The position numbers and the translations under genes were made by a program. 64,000 nucleotides of DNA from DATJPR01 sp963811705 (GTDB lineage: Bacteria > Bacteroidota > Ignavibacteria > UBA10030 > UBA6906): assembly GCA_963811705.1 (NCBI GenBank), contig CAWESL010000002.1:124001-188000 (forward strand), read 5' to 3'. Within the stretch, counting starts at the first letter, position 1; each line of letters begins with the position of its first letter. This document shows, in pieces, positions 45,540 to 55,215 of this stretch. The notes under the pieces are model-generated. The model had not been told where the DNA came from. It did not search any database and saw nothing but the letters and a program-made list of their open reading frames with translations.

Positions 45540-46064
45540 TGTCATTGTTGATCTCCGACGGCGGGCATAAAGTTGATAATCGCTCCCTTTCCCCTGTCAA
45601 GGTACGAAGGCAGAGGTTTGATTGCAACGTTGCGGCGAGCGGCATAGACCCAAAACATGGTTGCCTAGGCTGCCTTGTTTTTCGTTCAATGTTTTCGGGA
45701 TCGGAACTGTTGTTTCGAAAGTCGAAAAAGCGGTTGCCTAAGCAGCCTTGTTTTTTCACTTCGGAAATCGTGGTTGCATGGGCTGCCAGGTTCTTTCGAT
45801 CCTTGACTCCCTTGCGATTATCAGAATAGACTGCCCGATGCTATTCATGCAATTAACAGATTTTGCGACAGCAATTCTCGCGGTGAATTCGCTCCCAGCA
45901 TATCGATTGTGTTGACTTTTCAAACAATGCATCCTAATATGAGGTGTCGAAATCCTCGTCGATTCAATAATCCACACTTCTTCCGACAGAGACTGGATTC
46001 TCATCTCTCCATTTTCGCCGGTTAAGGTTCCACAGGGCGATCATCCTCTCAGACAAGGATTGCC
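45540..46064. other. Intergenic region with three diverged short repeats
   Basis: No gene is supported in this stretch. Three copies of a GGTTGCCTAGGCTGCCTTG-like motif followed by a T tract occur at 45659, 45732 and 45772 (the last is GGTTGCATGGGCTGCCAGG). The remainder, 45830-46000, is A+T-richer and probably includes the promoter of the DUF2339 gene; no clear element was picked out. Confidence 0.6.
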
Positions 46065-47732
46065 ATGGACCAAACAACGCAACACCCCGACATCGCGAGC
46101 TTGCGTGCGTTGATTGCACAGCTTGAGCGGCGCATCAGCCGCATCGAGGATCGACTCTTGCTTTCGACTCCCTCTCCCGATGAGGAGCCCCGGCCGGTCG
46201 AACAACCCGGGAACCCCGAAGCAACGGAAACCCAGGATGAACTCGAGTACCAGGTCGGCCAGAACTGGTTCGCCAAGACAGGCATCGTTGTCCTTGCAAT
46301 CGGCATGGCGCTTCTCCTCACATTCCCGTTCAAGGAGATCCCGCCGTATATCCCGTCGCTTGTCGGTGGAATTCTGGTCGTCGTGCTCTATTTCCTTTCG
46401 CGCGCATGGCGCGAGTCCTACCCGCTTCTTGCACGCTACCTCTTCGGTGCCGGGATGGCACTCATGTATTTTTCCGCTTTGCGGCTCTGCTTTTTTTCCG
46501 CCTCGGCAGCCCTGAGTGCCTTATCCGCCGCCGGGATCACGTTGCTCCTTGCGACTTCGATTGCGAACATCCTTTTCGGCCTCAATCATCGGTCTCCCTA
46601 TCTCCTCGCGCTGGCAATCACCTGTCTGGCTTCGACAGTTCTGGTAACCGAAACGGTCTGGATACCGGTGGTCGCGCTCCCCTTGCTTGCGGTGTTCATC
46701 AGCATCGTCCGCCTACGGTTTGCCACTGCCGGGTTTTACCTTTATGGACTGGCGCTGACGTTTCTTACAGTCCTTCTTGAAGCCATGAACAAGCCGGTTC
46801 TCGGCCATCCCCTCCAGCTCGTCGCCTCACCGCTCTGGAGCACCTTCATCCTCCTTCCGTGCATTGCGGCGTTCGCCATCGGCGTTCTTCTCCGACGCGA
46901 CCATCGCCCGGAAGACTGGATGCAGGGTGTGGAGTCGTTTGCCACGATCTTCTTCGGCTACGGGGTGTTCACGGGATTGACGCTTGCAGCCGTCCCCCCG
47001 CTGTTTGTCGCCATCCATCTGGTGGCATCGGCGCTTCTGCTCGGTCTTGCCATCGCGTTCTGGCTCAGGGAGAAGAGCTCGCTCACGACGTTTTTCTATG
47101 CCATGGCCGGCTATCTCGCCCTCTCGATTGCCATCGTCAAAGGGTTTTCCAGTCCGAGCGTCTTTGTCTGGCTGGCACTCCAGAGCATTGTCGTTGTCGC
47201 GACGGCGATTTGGTTCCGATCGCGGTTTATTATTGTGGCAAATTTCATTATCTATCTCTCTATCATTGTTGCGTACCTTTTCGTCGTTCAGGAAGAGAGC
47301 GGTCTCTCGCTCGGTTTCGGGATCGTCGCCCTCGTCAGCGCGCGGATCCTGAACTGGCAACAACATCGCCTGGCGTTAAAGACCGGAGCAATGCGCAACG
47401 CCTATCTCGGCATTGCCTTTCTCATCTTTCCGTATGCCCTGTACCACATGCTTCCCCGGCAGTATGTCAGCCTGAGCTGGATCGGCATCGCCGGCCTGTA
47501 TTACGCGTTGAACGTCGTCATCAAGGCGCAGAAGTATCGCTGGATGGGACACCTCACGCTGATGTTGACCGTGTTGTACGTCGTTATTGTCGGGATCATT
47601 CAATTAGAGCCCGCGTACCGGATCATGTCGTTTCTCGCGCTGGCCATCGCGCTCCTGGCCGTCTCCATGGCGTTTACCCGTCTGCGCTCCCGGAGAAACA
47701 TTGAAGCGATGAAACCCCATCCTCCGACCTGA
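46065..47732 (+). CDS. DUF2339-family multi-helix membrane protein
   Basis: The 555-residue protein begins with a coiled coil (IASLRALIAQLERRISRIEDRL in part), a Pro/Glu-rich linker, then the family signature LEYQVGQNWFAKTGIVVLAIG and around fifteen membrane helices to the end. DUF2339 proteins are integral membrane proteins of unknown function, some proposed to work in the envelope. It precedes the Rieske/cytochrome b genes by 52 bases on the same strand, but sharing an operon is not certain. Confidence 0.85.
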   Translation: MDQTTQHPDIASLRALIAQLERRISRIEDRLLLSTPSPDEEPRPVEQPGNPEATETQDELEYQVGQNWFAKTGIVVLAIGMALLLTFPFKEIPPYIPSLVGGILVVVLYFLSRAWRESYPLLARYLFGAGMALMYFSALRLCFFSASAALSALSAAGITLLLATSIANILFGLNHRSPYLLALAITCLASTVLVTETVWIPVVALPLLAVFISIVRLRFATAGFYLYGLALTFLTVLLEAMNKPVLGHPLQLVASPLWSTFILLPCIAAFAIGVLLRRDHRPEDWMQGVESFATIFFGYGVFTGLTLAAVPPLFVAIHLVASALLLGLAIAFWLREKSSLTTFFYAMAGYLALSIAIVKGFSSPSVFVWLALQSIVVVATAIWFRSRFIIVANFIIYLSIIVAYLFVVQEESGLSLGFGIVALVSARILNWQQHRLALKTGAMRNAYLGIAFLIFPYALYHMLPRQYVSLSWIGIAGLYYALNVVIKAQKYRWMGHLTLMLTVLYVVIVGIIQLEPAYRIMSFLALAIALLAVSMAFTRLRSRRNIEAMKPHPPT

Positions 47733-47784
47733 TGGAACGAATGCGATTGTCCTGAAGAGCGTCTTCGAACATTTAAGGGGACTT

Positions 47785-48243
47785 ATGGCAGATTCAAATT
47801 CACTCACTCCGGCCCAACAAGGGAAGCGGGATTTCCTGAAATACCTCCTGACGGGGAGTATTCTCGCGTGGCTGGCGTCGATCATCTATCCGATCGTTTC
47901 CTATCTTCGCCCGCCGCAACAGGCGGAGGTGGTCGTCAGCAGTGTGAAGGTGGGACCGTTGTCCGGCCTCGCGAAAGACTCCGGGACGATCATCCGGTTT
48001 GGCAACCGGCCGGTCATCGTTCTCCGGACGACGACCGGCGAGGTGCGCGCCTTCTCCGCTGTGTGCACGCACCTCGAGTGCACGGTGCAATACCGGAAGG
48101 ACCTTTCCGTGATCTGGTGCGCGTGCCATAACGGGAAGTACGATCTCACCGGCCGAAACATTTCCGGCCCGCCGCCGCGGCCGCTGGAACCGTATCGGGT
48201 AGTCATCCAGGGGGACGACGTCTACGTCTCAAAAATGTCATGA
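47785..48243 (+). CDS. Rieske iron-sulfur protein of a bc complex
   Basis: The 152-residue protein has an N-terminal anchor (FLKYLLTGSILAWLASIIYP) and a compact Rieske domain: box I CTHLECTVQY and box II CACHNGKYDLTG ligate the [2Fe-2S] cluster, and PPPRPLEPYRV follows. It takes the first electron from quinol in the b6c-type complex. Its stop overlaps the start of the cytochrome b gene (ATGA). Confidence 0.95.
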   Translation: MADSNSLTPAQQGKRDFLKYLLTGSILAWLASIIYPIVSYLRPPQQAEVVVSSVKVGPLSGLAKDSGTIIRFGNRPVIVLRTTTGEVRAFSAVCTHLECTVQYRKDLSVIWCACHNGKYDLTGRNISGPPPRPLEPYRVVIQGDDVYVSKMS

Positions 48244-49319
48244 GCACACTCGGGAAAAAGCTGTACGCCTGGATCGACGAACGCGTCGATCTGAAGGAGC
48301 TGGTGGAGTTCATGGGGAAGAAGTATGTCCCGGTGCACCGTGGCCTCGTCTGGTATTACTTCGGAGGCGTGACCCTGTTTCTGTTCATTATTCAGGTCAC
48401 GACCGGGATTCTTCTCCTTCTCTATTACAAGGCGAGCGATCAACTCGCCTTTGAGAGCATTCAGTTCATTATGTCGAAGGTGCAGTTCGGCTGGCTGATC
48501 CGGTCCATCCATAGCTGGGCGGCAAACCTCTTCATCCTTGCCGCGGTGATCCACATGTTCAGCGTGATGTTCGAGCGTGCGTACCGCTCGCCGCGGGAGC
48601 TCACGTGGCTGACCGGGATGCTGATGCTCTTCCTCGGGCTCGGATTCGGCTTCAGCGGATATCTCCTTCCCTGGAACGAGCTGGCGTATTTCGCGACAAA
48701 AGTCGGAACGGAAATTCCGGGCGTCATCCCGGTCGTCGGCAAGCCGATCATGATCTTTCTGCGCGGCGGGACCGACGTCACCGGCGCGACACTCTCCCGC
48801 TTCTTCGGGTTCCATGTCGCGGTCTTCCCCGGACTCTTCACCGTGCTGCTCGGCATCCACCTCCTTCTGGTACAGCGGCAGGGGATGAGCATTCCTCCCC
48901 ACCTCGAGCAGGTGAAGGACGACGACGCGAAGCGGATGCCCTTCTTCCCTAATTTTATGCTGCGGGACCTTCTCCTCTGGTTGGTCGTTCTCAATATTCT
49001 CGCGGTCCTCGCCGTATTTTTCCCCTGGGAGCTTGGCAAGAAGGCCGACCTGTTCGCCTCTGCGCCTGCCGGCATCCATCCGGAATGGTACTTCCTGTTC
49101 ATGTTTCAGACGCTGAAGTATATCCCTTCGAAGATCGCATTCATCGACGGTGAAGTTCTGGGCGTCGTCCTTTTCGGGCTGGCCTTCCTGCTCTGGACCC
49201 TGATCCCATTCCTCGACCGTGCGACAAACCGGGGGGCCGCTTCCCGGAAGGTCACTTACGCAGGCATCTTCGCGCTTCTCTATATCATTGTTTTCACAAT
49301 CCTCGGATGGCTCTTGTGA
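48240..49319 (+). CDS. Cytochrome b of b6/subunit IV fused type
   Basis: A 359-residue protein with eight membrane helices. The two heme b pairs are seen in SIHSWAANLFILAAVIHMF (His-x13-His) and FHVAVFPGLFTVLLGIHLL (His-x14-His); x14 in the second pair is the b6-type spacing. The C-terminal subunit IV-like part includes the Qo motif PEWYF. It works with the Rieske protein and hands electrons to the multiheme cytochrome encoded next. Confidence 0.95.
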   Translation: MSTLGKKLYAWIDERVDLKELVEFMGKKYVPVHRGLVWYYFGGVTLFLFIIQVTTGILLLLYYKASDQLAFESIQFIMSKVQFGWLIRSIHSWAANLFILAAVIHMFSVMFERAYRSPRELTWLTGMLMLFLGLGFGFSGYLLPWNELAYFATKVGTEIPGVIPVVGKPIMIFLRGGTDVTGATLSRFFGFHVAVFPGLFTVLLGIHLLLVQRQGMSIPPHLEQVKDDDAKRMPFFPNFMLRDLLLWLVVLNILAVLAVFFPWELGKKADLFASAPAGIHPEWYFLFMFQTLKYIPSKIAFIDGEVLGVVLFGLAFLLWTLIPFLDRATNRGAASRKVTYAGIFALLYIIVFTILGWLL

Positions 49320-50797
49320 CACGCTCCTTCGGATTTGCTCTGGGGGGGGCTTTGCTGCTCCTTTCGAGTCCATCGTCAAGCGCTCGTGCTGCGCAAGACA
49401 AATGCTTTGCATGCCATTCGACTCTCGGGGATGCGCCTTCGAAGGCGTTCCTTGACGATGTCCACCGTTTGAAGGGAATCACCTGCGCCGGATGTCACGG
49501 CGGTGACTCCCGGACCGACGATATGGACAGTGCGATGAGTACGAGCGCCGGTTTTCTTGGAGTCCCGAAAGGCGACGACATCTCGGCCCGCTGCGCCACC
49601 TGCCATGCGGACGAAGCAAAGATGCGTTCGTTCGGCTCTTCCCTTCCGGTCGACCAGTTCGCGAAACTGAAGGAAAGCGTGCACGGGACGTCCTCCGTCT
49701 CCGGCAAGGGGAGTATCGCGCAGTGTTCAACCTGTCACCATGCCCACGGCATCCTGCACGTCAGCGACCCCCGATCGCCGGTCAACCATGCCAACGTCGT
49801 TGCGCTGTGCGCGTCGTGCCACAGCAACGCGGCGCTGATCCGAGAGTACAATCCGTCACTTCCCATCGATCAGTTCGACAAGTACAAGACCAGCGTGCAT
49901 GGCATGCGGTACGCGAAGGGGGACAAGAAGGTCGCGGTCTGCGTGAGCTGTCACGGGACCCACGACATCTTCTCGAGCAAAGACGTCCGGTCGAAAGTCT
50001 ATCCGACGAACATCCCCGGCACCTGCAATACCTGCCACGGGAACGCGGAGTATATGAAAGAATACGGCATCCCGACCGATCAGTACACGCAATACGCCGC
50101 CAGCGTCCACGGCATCGCGCTTCTGCAAAAGAACGATGTCAGCGCCCCGGCGTGCAACGGCTGTCACGGGAACCATGGCGCCACCCCGCCCGGCGTGGAA
50201 TCGATTTCCGCCGTGTGTGGCACCTGTCACGCGCTCAATGCGGAACTGTTCTCGAAGAGCCCGCACAAGAAAGCCTTCGATGACCTTGGCGTTCCGGAAT
50301 GCGAGACGTGCCACGGGAACCACGGCATCATGCCCCCGACGGATGCAATGCTGGGAGTGGATTCCGCAGCGATCTGTTCCCAATGCCACATGCCGGACGA
50401 CAGTTCCAAGGGGTTCGCCACCGCCCGCGCGATGCGCCTCCTCATGGACAGTCTCTCCTCCACAGAAACGCGTGCCGGCCTGCTGATCGGTGAAGCCGAA
50501 CAAAAAGGGATGGAAGTTTCCGAGGCGAAGTTCAGGCTGCGCGATGCCAGACAGTTCCGGCTCCAGTCGCGGACCATGATCCACGCATTCAACGAAGAGA
50601 GGTTCAGCGATGTCGCCCATAAAAGCCTCGTCGTTTCTCAGGACGTTGAACATGAGGCGAAAGCGGCCCTCGATGAATTTGCGTTTCGCCGGACCGGCCT
50701 GGGCGTGGCGACGCTCATCATTACGATTCTCGCCGTGGGGCTGTTTCTCACGATCCGTCGTCTGGACAAGAAAGGAGTCCAGAACTCGAAAGTCTGA
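49307..50797 (+). CDS. Eleven-heme membrane-anchored cytochrome c
   Basis: The 496-residue protein has a signal peptide, eleven CxxCH sites (CFACH, CAGCH, CATCH, CSTCH, CASCH, CVSCH, CNTCH, CNGCH, CGTCH, CETCH, CSQCH) and many paired histidines of the GNHG and SVHG type, and a C-terminal membrane helix (LGVATLIITILAVGLFLTI). A helical spacer with few hemes (about 375-465) precedes the helix. It overlaps the cytochrome b end by 13 bases (GTG at 49316 is an alternative start). It replaces cytochrome c1 in this complex, giving a long heme wire into the periplasm. Confidence 0.93.
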   Translation: MALVTRSFGFALGGALLLLSSPSSSARAAQDKCFACHSTLGDAPSKAFLDDVHRLKGITCAGCHGGDSRTDDMDSAMSTSAGFLGVPKGDDISARCATCHADEAKMRSFGSSLPVDQFAKLKESVHGTSSVSGKGSIAQCSTCHHAHGILHVSDPRSPVNHANVVALCASCHSNAALIREYNPSLPIDQFDKYKTSVHGMRYAKGDKKVAVCVSCHGTHDIFSSKDVRSKVYPTNIPGTCNTCHGNAEYMKEYGIPTDQYTQYAASVHGIALLQKNDVSAPACNGCHGNHGATPPGVESISAVCGTCHALNAELFSKSPHKKAFDDLGVPECETCHGNHGIMPPTDAMLGVDSAAICSQCHMPDDSSKGFATARAMRLLMDSLSSTETRAGLLIGEAEQKGMEVSEAKFRLRDARQFRLQSRTMIHAFNEERFSDVAHKSLVVSQDVEHEAKAALDEFAFRRTGLGVATLIITILAVGLFLTIRRLDKKGVQNSKV

Positions 50798-50916
50798 AAC
50801 AACGTCGGACTTTCCACCGGTGATCTCCATCAAGAGGGGAAAGAGAATATTTGATATATTGGAAGACTTCTCTTTCGTGAATTCGATTCCAGTGCAAACA
50901 CCGGAAAGGACAAGCA

Positions 50917-51396
50917 ATGCGGATACTGGTGGTGGAAGACGACCCCACGAGCAGAATGGTTCTGGAAAATTTTCTGGCGAAGGTCGGGGAAGTCTCGAGC
51001 GCGGCCGATGGTGAAGCCGGGTTGAAAGCCGTGGAAGAAGCATTCCTCGAGGGGCGACGGTTCGATCTCATATGTCTGGACATCATGATGCCGAAGTTCG
51101 ACGGACAAATGGTGCTCAAGGGGATTCGCGAACTCGAAGCGCGCAACGGGATCGACGAAGGCATCCAGTCGAAGATCGTCATGACCACGGCGCTGGGCGA
51201 CAAGGAGAATTTCGTCGAGGCGCTTCCCCGGTGTGATGCCTACCTGACCAAACCGATCGATCTGTCCAAGCTGATGTTCTACATCTCGAAATTCGGATTC
51301 CTCAGGGATCAGTCGGCCGGAGGACAGAAACGGACTCAGGGCGAAAACAAGGAACTCTGGGGAAGGAAGGACGACGAGACACCGTGGGTGGATTGA
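50917..51396 (+). CDS. Single-domain response regulator (CheY-like)
   Basis: The 159-residue receiver has the acidic pair in ILVVEDDPTSR, the phospho-acceptor Asp in ICLDIMMPKFDG, the Thr switch region IVMTTALGD and the Lys in AYLTKPIDLS. No output domain follows; the C-terminus is a charged tail. It lies 119 bases after the cytochrome gene. The partner kinase is not in this neighbourhood. Confidence 0.9.
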   Translation: MRILVVEDDPTSRMVLENFLAKVGEVSSAADGEAGLKAVEEAFLEGRRFDLICLDIMMPKFDGQMVLKGIRELEARNGIDEGIQSKIVMTTALGDKENFVEALPRCDAYLTKPIDLSKLMFYISKFGFLRDQSAGGQKRTQGENKELWGRKDDETPWVD

Positions 51397-51398
51397 GC

Positions 51399-51440
51399 GG
51401 GCCCGGTGAAGGACGAGCGTTGTCGTCCCCCACCGGTCCC
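51399..51440. terminator. Nested hairpin between convergent genes, possible terminator
   Basis: Outer arms GGGCCCGGTG (51399-51408) and CACCGGTCCC (51431-51440) pair with one mismatch, inner arms GGACGA (51411-51416) and TCGTCC (51423-51428) pair fully. No T run follows on either strand, so intrinsic termination is only possible. Confidence 0.35.
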
Positions 51441-51451
51441 GATCATGAACG

Positions 51452-54400
51452 TCATTTCTTCGGGAAGGATTTATCAGGATACGGCGGAGTAGGCGGCAAT
51501 TCCACCGGATGGAGCGTGATCTGTTCCTTTAGGTATTTCACCGCTGTGTCGAGCTGCGCATCCGAGCCTTCAAATGTCGCGTGGGGAAGATCGTCGACCA
51601 TGATGTCCGGGTCAACCCCGTGCCCTTCGATCAACCACTGGCCCTCCGGACTGTAAACTCCCGTTTCCGCTGCCGAGGCAATTCCCTGATCGACAAGCCA
51701 CGTGTCGAACGACAACCAGATCTCGCCCCCCCACGTCCGCATCCCGATCACTTTCCCCAGCCCCAGACGGCGGAATCCTTCAGTAAACGCTTCTCCGTCG
51801 GACGCCGTGAACTGATTGCAGAGTACGACAACGTGACCGCGAAACGCATATTGCATGTTCCAGTATGGTTTGCCGACGCGCGGTTTCCAATAGAACCATG
51901 CTTTCCGGAGGAGTTTTTCGAGGACCCAGCTATCGATATTGCCCCCGGTGTTATTTCGCACGTCGATGATCAGACCTTTCCGATTGAACACCGGGTAGTA
52001 GTTCTTGACAAACTCGGTGAAATTTCCTCCGCCCATGGCCCGCAGGTGGACGTACCCAATCTGCCCCGAGCCCTCTTTCTCCACCATCTGCCGCCGCGAG
52101 TACTCCCAATCAGAGTACCGCAGATTGAATTCCTCGACGGGTGTGATTGGTTTGACGACAACCTCCCTCGGCTCGCCATCCGACGATGATTTGACCTTCA
52201 GAATCACCTGTTGTCCGGCCTGGTTTCTGAGAAGCTCGCCGAGCGACGGCACGGAAAGGGCTGAAACGCCGTTCACCGCGACAATCACGTCGCCGTCCTT
52301 CACATTGACTTCCGGCCGGTCCAGCGGCGACAACCCGCCCGGATAATCCGGTTCAGCCCGGTAGATGTGTTCGATCCTGAATCCCCCCTCCTTATCATCC
52401 CTTATCAGTCGGGCGCCAAGCGTTGCGGGGGTGATCTGGTCGTTCCCTTTCCGGATGTCTCCTCCGACCACGAACGTGTGGAGCGCCGAAAGCTCTCCCA
52501 CCATGCTCGCAATCAGGTCATTCAATTCGTCCCGATCGGTTACGCGGTCGAGCAGCGGCAGGTGGCGCTGCAGAATGGCCTTCCAGTCCACGCCGTTCAA
52601 CTTCGGATCATAGAAGAAATCGCGTTCGAGCCGCCATGCTTCGAGGAACATCTGTCGCCACTCTTCCCGGGGATCGACGGAGAGTGTCCAGGCCGTAAGA
52701 TTCACTTTGCTTTTCGCGAGATCGGCGATCACGGCTGTCCCCGCATCAACCACATACAGGTCGTTCCCTTTGGACACCACGATCTTCTTCCCGTCAGCCG
52801 AGAGTTCGAATCCCTTGATGTCATCGACCATGGCGACGGGTTTGATATCTTTGTTCTTGATCTCCACGACTTCGAGGTTCCGCTTTTTCCGGTCGGCAGG
52901 ATCCACATCGGAATAGTAGAGCCCTTTCGCGCTGACGGTCAGGCCGCTCATCTCTCCGGCAGGGACAGGAACCTCCATGACACGTTCCTGGAGTCCTTCC
53001 AGATCGATGGTGACTTCAGGGTGCTTGATCTTCGTCGTGTCAGCGCCTGCGCTCTTCGATTTCTCTTTGGGCGTTGTTTCGGGTTTCTCGAGTTCATCCG
53101 GAGGCGCAAACGGAAACCTTCCGTCCTTCAGTAGACTCATCGCATAAATCTTCGTGGGTCTATCGTAAAACGGTTCCGGCTGTCGCGGTCCCCAGGGTCC
53201 ACCGACTGCGGACTCGAAGGTCCGGTCTGAGAGGAAATAGAGCCACTTGCCGTCCGGGCTCCAGGCTGGGTTGTAGCTGTCGACGCGGTCATCAGTCAGC
53301 GTCGTCGTCTTGCCGTCGGTGGTGTGGTAGAGTTTGATTTCCGAGAAGAGATTCTCCGCGGATTCGACGAAGGCAAGCCACTTGCTGTCAGGCGACCATC
53401 GCAAATCGCTTTGCCTGTCGATCGGCGATTCCGCAATCTTTGTGTCGGTGTTCTTTTCAATGTTGAAGATCCAGAGGCGCTGGTCCTTGTCCGTAAAGGC
53501 GACCAGTTTCCCGTCGGGAGAGATGGCATTCTCATAACGGAACACGGCCCCGTCATGGGTCAGTCGCGAAGGACCTTCGAGGCCGTTCGCCGGCACCCGC
53601 CAGAATTCGAGTTCACCAGATGCGGTCGACAATGTCAGAAGAGATTTCCCGTCGGGGAAGAACTTCGCATCACGATAGCGCACCCCTTCGTCGTGCGTCG
53701 CCCGGACGAACCTTCCCGGCTGCACGGGGGCGACGAACACAACGCCGCGTGCTGTTATTGCCACGCGATCGCCCGACGGAGAGATCGCGAAGGAGGTAAG
53801 GTACTCCATCGGGTTTTTGACCCAGTGCTCCCGTGTCTGGTCGAAATCGGAGGAGAGTTCAATTGGCACAATGCGGTCGTTCCCTGTGCCGACATCCACA
53901 AGATGCAGGTCCGCGCCCGCCTGGTACACAATCCTTCCCTTGTCGAGTGACGCCCACTTGACATCCCACTCCTTCCGCGTGGTCAACTGGCGGAGATCTT
54001 TCCCGTCCTCGTTCATCGACCAGAGATTCATGATGCCGTCCCGGTCGGAAATGAAATACACGCGAGAATCCCAGACCATCGGATTCTTGCTCGTCCCGGT
54101 GTAATCGCCCGTCAATGGAATCGCCTCCGAATCAGCAGGGCTCCATTTCCAGATGTTTTGTGCCGTGCCCCCCTTGTAACGCTTTGTGTAGACTTCCCTG
54201 AAACGGCAGGCGTGTGAAGTAGAGAGTCTTCCCCGTCGGATCATAGCACCCGTCGCTCCCCTGATTCAACGCGATCGGTATGGGCTGGTTCGTCGCCGTA
54301 TCGATCATCAGGAGTTGCGTGTTGGGCAGCATCGAATAATGACGGGTCGTGTACAGGATCTTGCCTGAAGGAGTCCATCCGACGACCAGCGCCGCTTCAC

Positions 54401-54716
54401 CGTCGAACGTCCGCCGCACCGGGAGGCCGCCGCTGGACGGCATCGTGTACACCTCCGTCGGACCTTCATATTGGGCGGAAAAAGCGATTGTCTTTCCGTC
54501 GGGGGAAAAGGACGCTCTGGCCTCCACTCCCGGGTGCGACGTCAGACGTCGGGCCACGCCTCCTGCGACATTCACGGTCCACAGATCCCCTTCCGCGGTG
54601 AACACGATCGTGTCTCCGTGAATGGCCGGGAACCGATAATACCCCTGACCTGTCGCCGCAATCAGACATGGTGCTAACGTGAGAATCGAGGCAAAGAGAA
54701 CGATGAGTCTTCTCAT
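51452..54716 (-). CDS. Tricorn-like S41 protease with TolB-type propeller and PDZ domain, one frame break
   Basis: Read through the break this is about 1,088 residues with a signal peptide (MRRLIVLFASILTLAPC; AAGGAG upstream). Then come WD40/TolB-like propeller repeats (ASFSPDGKTIAFSAQYEG, WSPDGKWLYFLSDRTFE), an S41 N-terminal helical part (YDPKLNGVDWKAILQRHLPLL), PDZ (VNVKDGDVIVAVNGVSAL), and the protease core IGYVHLRAMGGGNFTEFV, IIDVRNNTGGNIDSWV and NQFTASDGEAFTEGF with the catalytic Ser. The break is at CCC 54196-54198; one base less gives LPFQ-EVYTKRYKGG. It should degrade peptides in the periplasm. ATG overlaps the upstream membrane-protein gene. Confidence 0.88.
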
Positions 54717-55117
54717 TGAGTCTCCTTCGTGTGGTGATTGTTTCTCCAGATCCGCCAATACCAGAAGATCATCATGATGTTGAGAATCCATAATGCAATT
54801 TCAAGCCAGAGTCGTTCGTCCATCTTCCACCAGCGGTGATTTTCGCCGTGCATGAAGCTGTCGACGGTCAAATGGAGCCAGTACATCGGAACGTATTGGA
54901 AGATCTCCTTCAGCGGGCCGCGATGAGCGCTCACGTAGAGGGCCCAGTGATCGTGCCGTATGTAGTTGCCATACGCGCCAAAGAGATCGGGCAGCGCGCC
55001 GAAGAACGCACCGATGAACCCGAGGATCCAGATCCACGTCCGTCGTTTGATACGTTTGATAAATGGAGCAAGAAGGAGGAGGCCTCCCTGCGTGGCATGG
55101 GAAAAGGTATCAGCCAT
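54713..55117 (-). CDS. Small membrane protein, metal-dependent-hydrolase-like
   Basis: A 134-residue protein (MADTFSHATQGGLLLLAPF) with about three helices and conserved-looking polar clusters: FFGALPDLFGAYGNYIRHDHW, HRGPLKEIFQ, and LHLTVDSFMHGENHRWW. The pattern of His and Asp next to helices resembles the membrane-bound YdjM/DUF457 metal-dependent hydrolases, but I am not sure of the family. It overlaps the protease start by four bases, so the two are coupled. Confidence 0.65.
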   Translation of the reverse strand: MADTFSHATQGGLLLLAPFIKRIKRRTWIWILGFIGAFFGALPDLFGAYGNYIRHDHWALYVSAHRGPLKEIFQYVPMYWLHLTVDSFMHGENHRWWKMDERLWLEIALWILNIMMIFWYWRIWRNNHHTKETQ

Positions 55118-55215
55118 AGAAGATGAGGCCTATGGTACGCAATGGGTGGATGGGGTGCAAGGGGAGATGAATTCTGATATCAGAGATCGGCTATCTGATA
55201 TCGCTTCCAACCGCA

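Noticed and set aside
45493..45759. 88-residue minus-strand frame overlapping the end of the tandem array
   Set aside because: Composition follows the short repeats, its end lies in the array, and it has no ribosome site or family signal.
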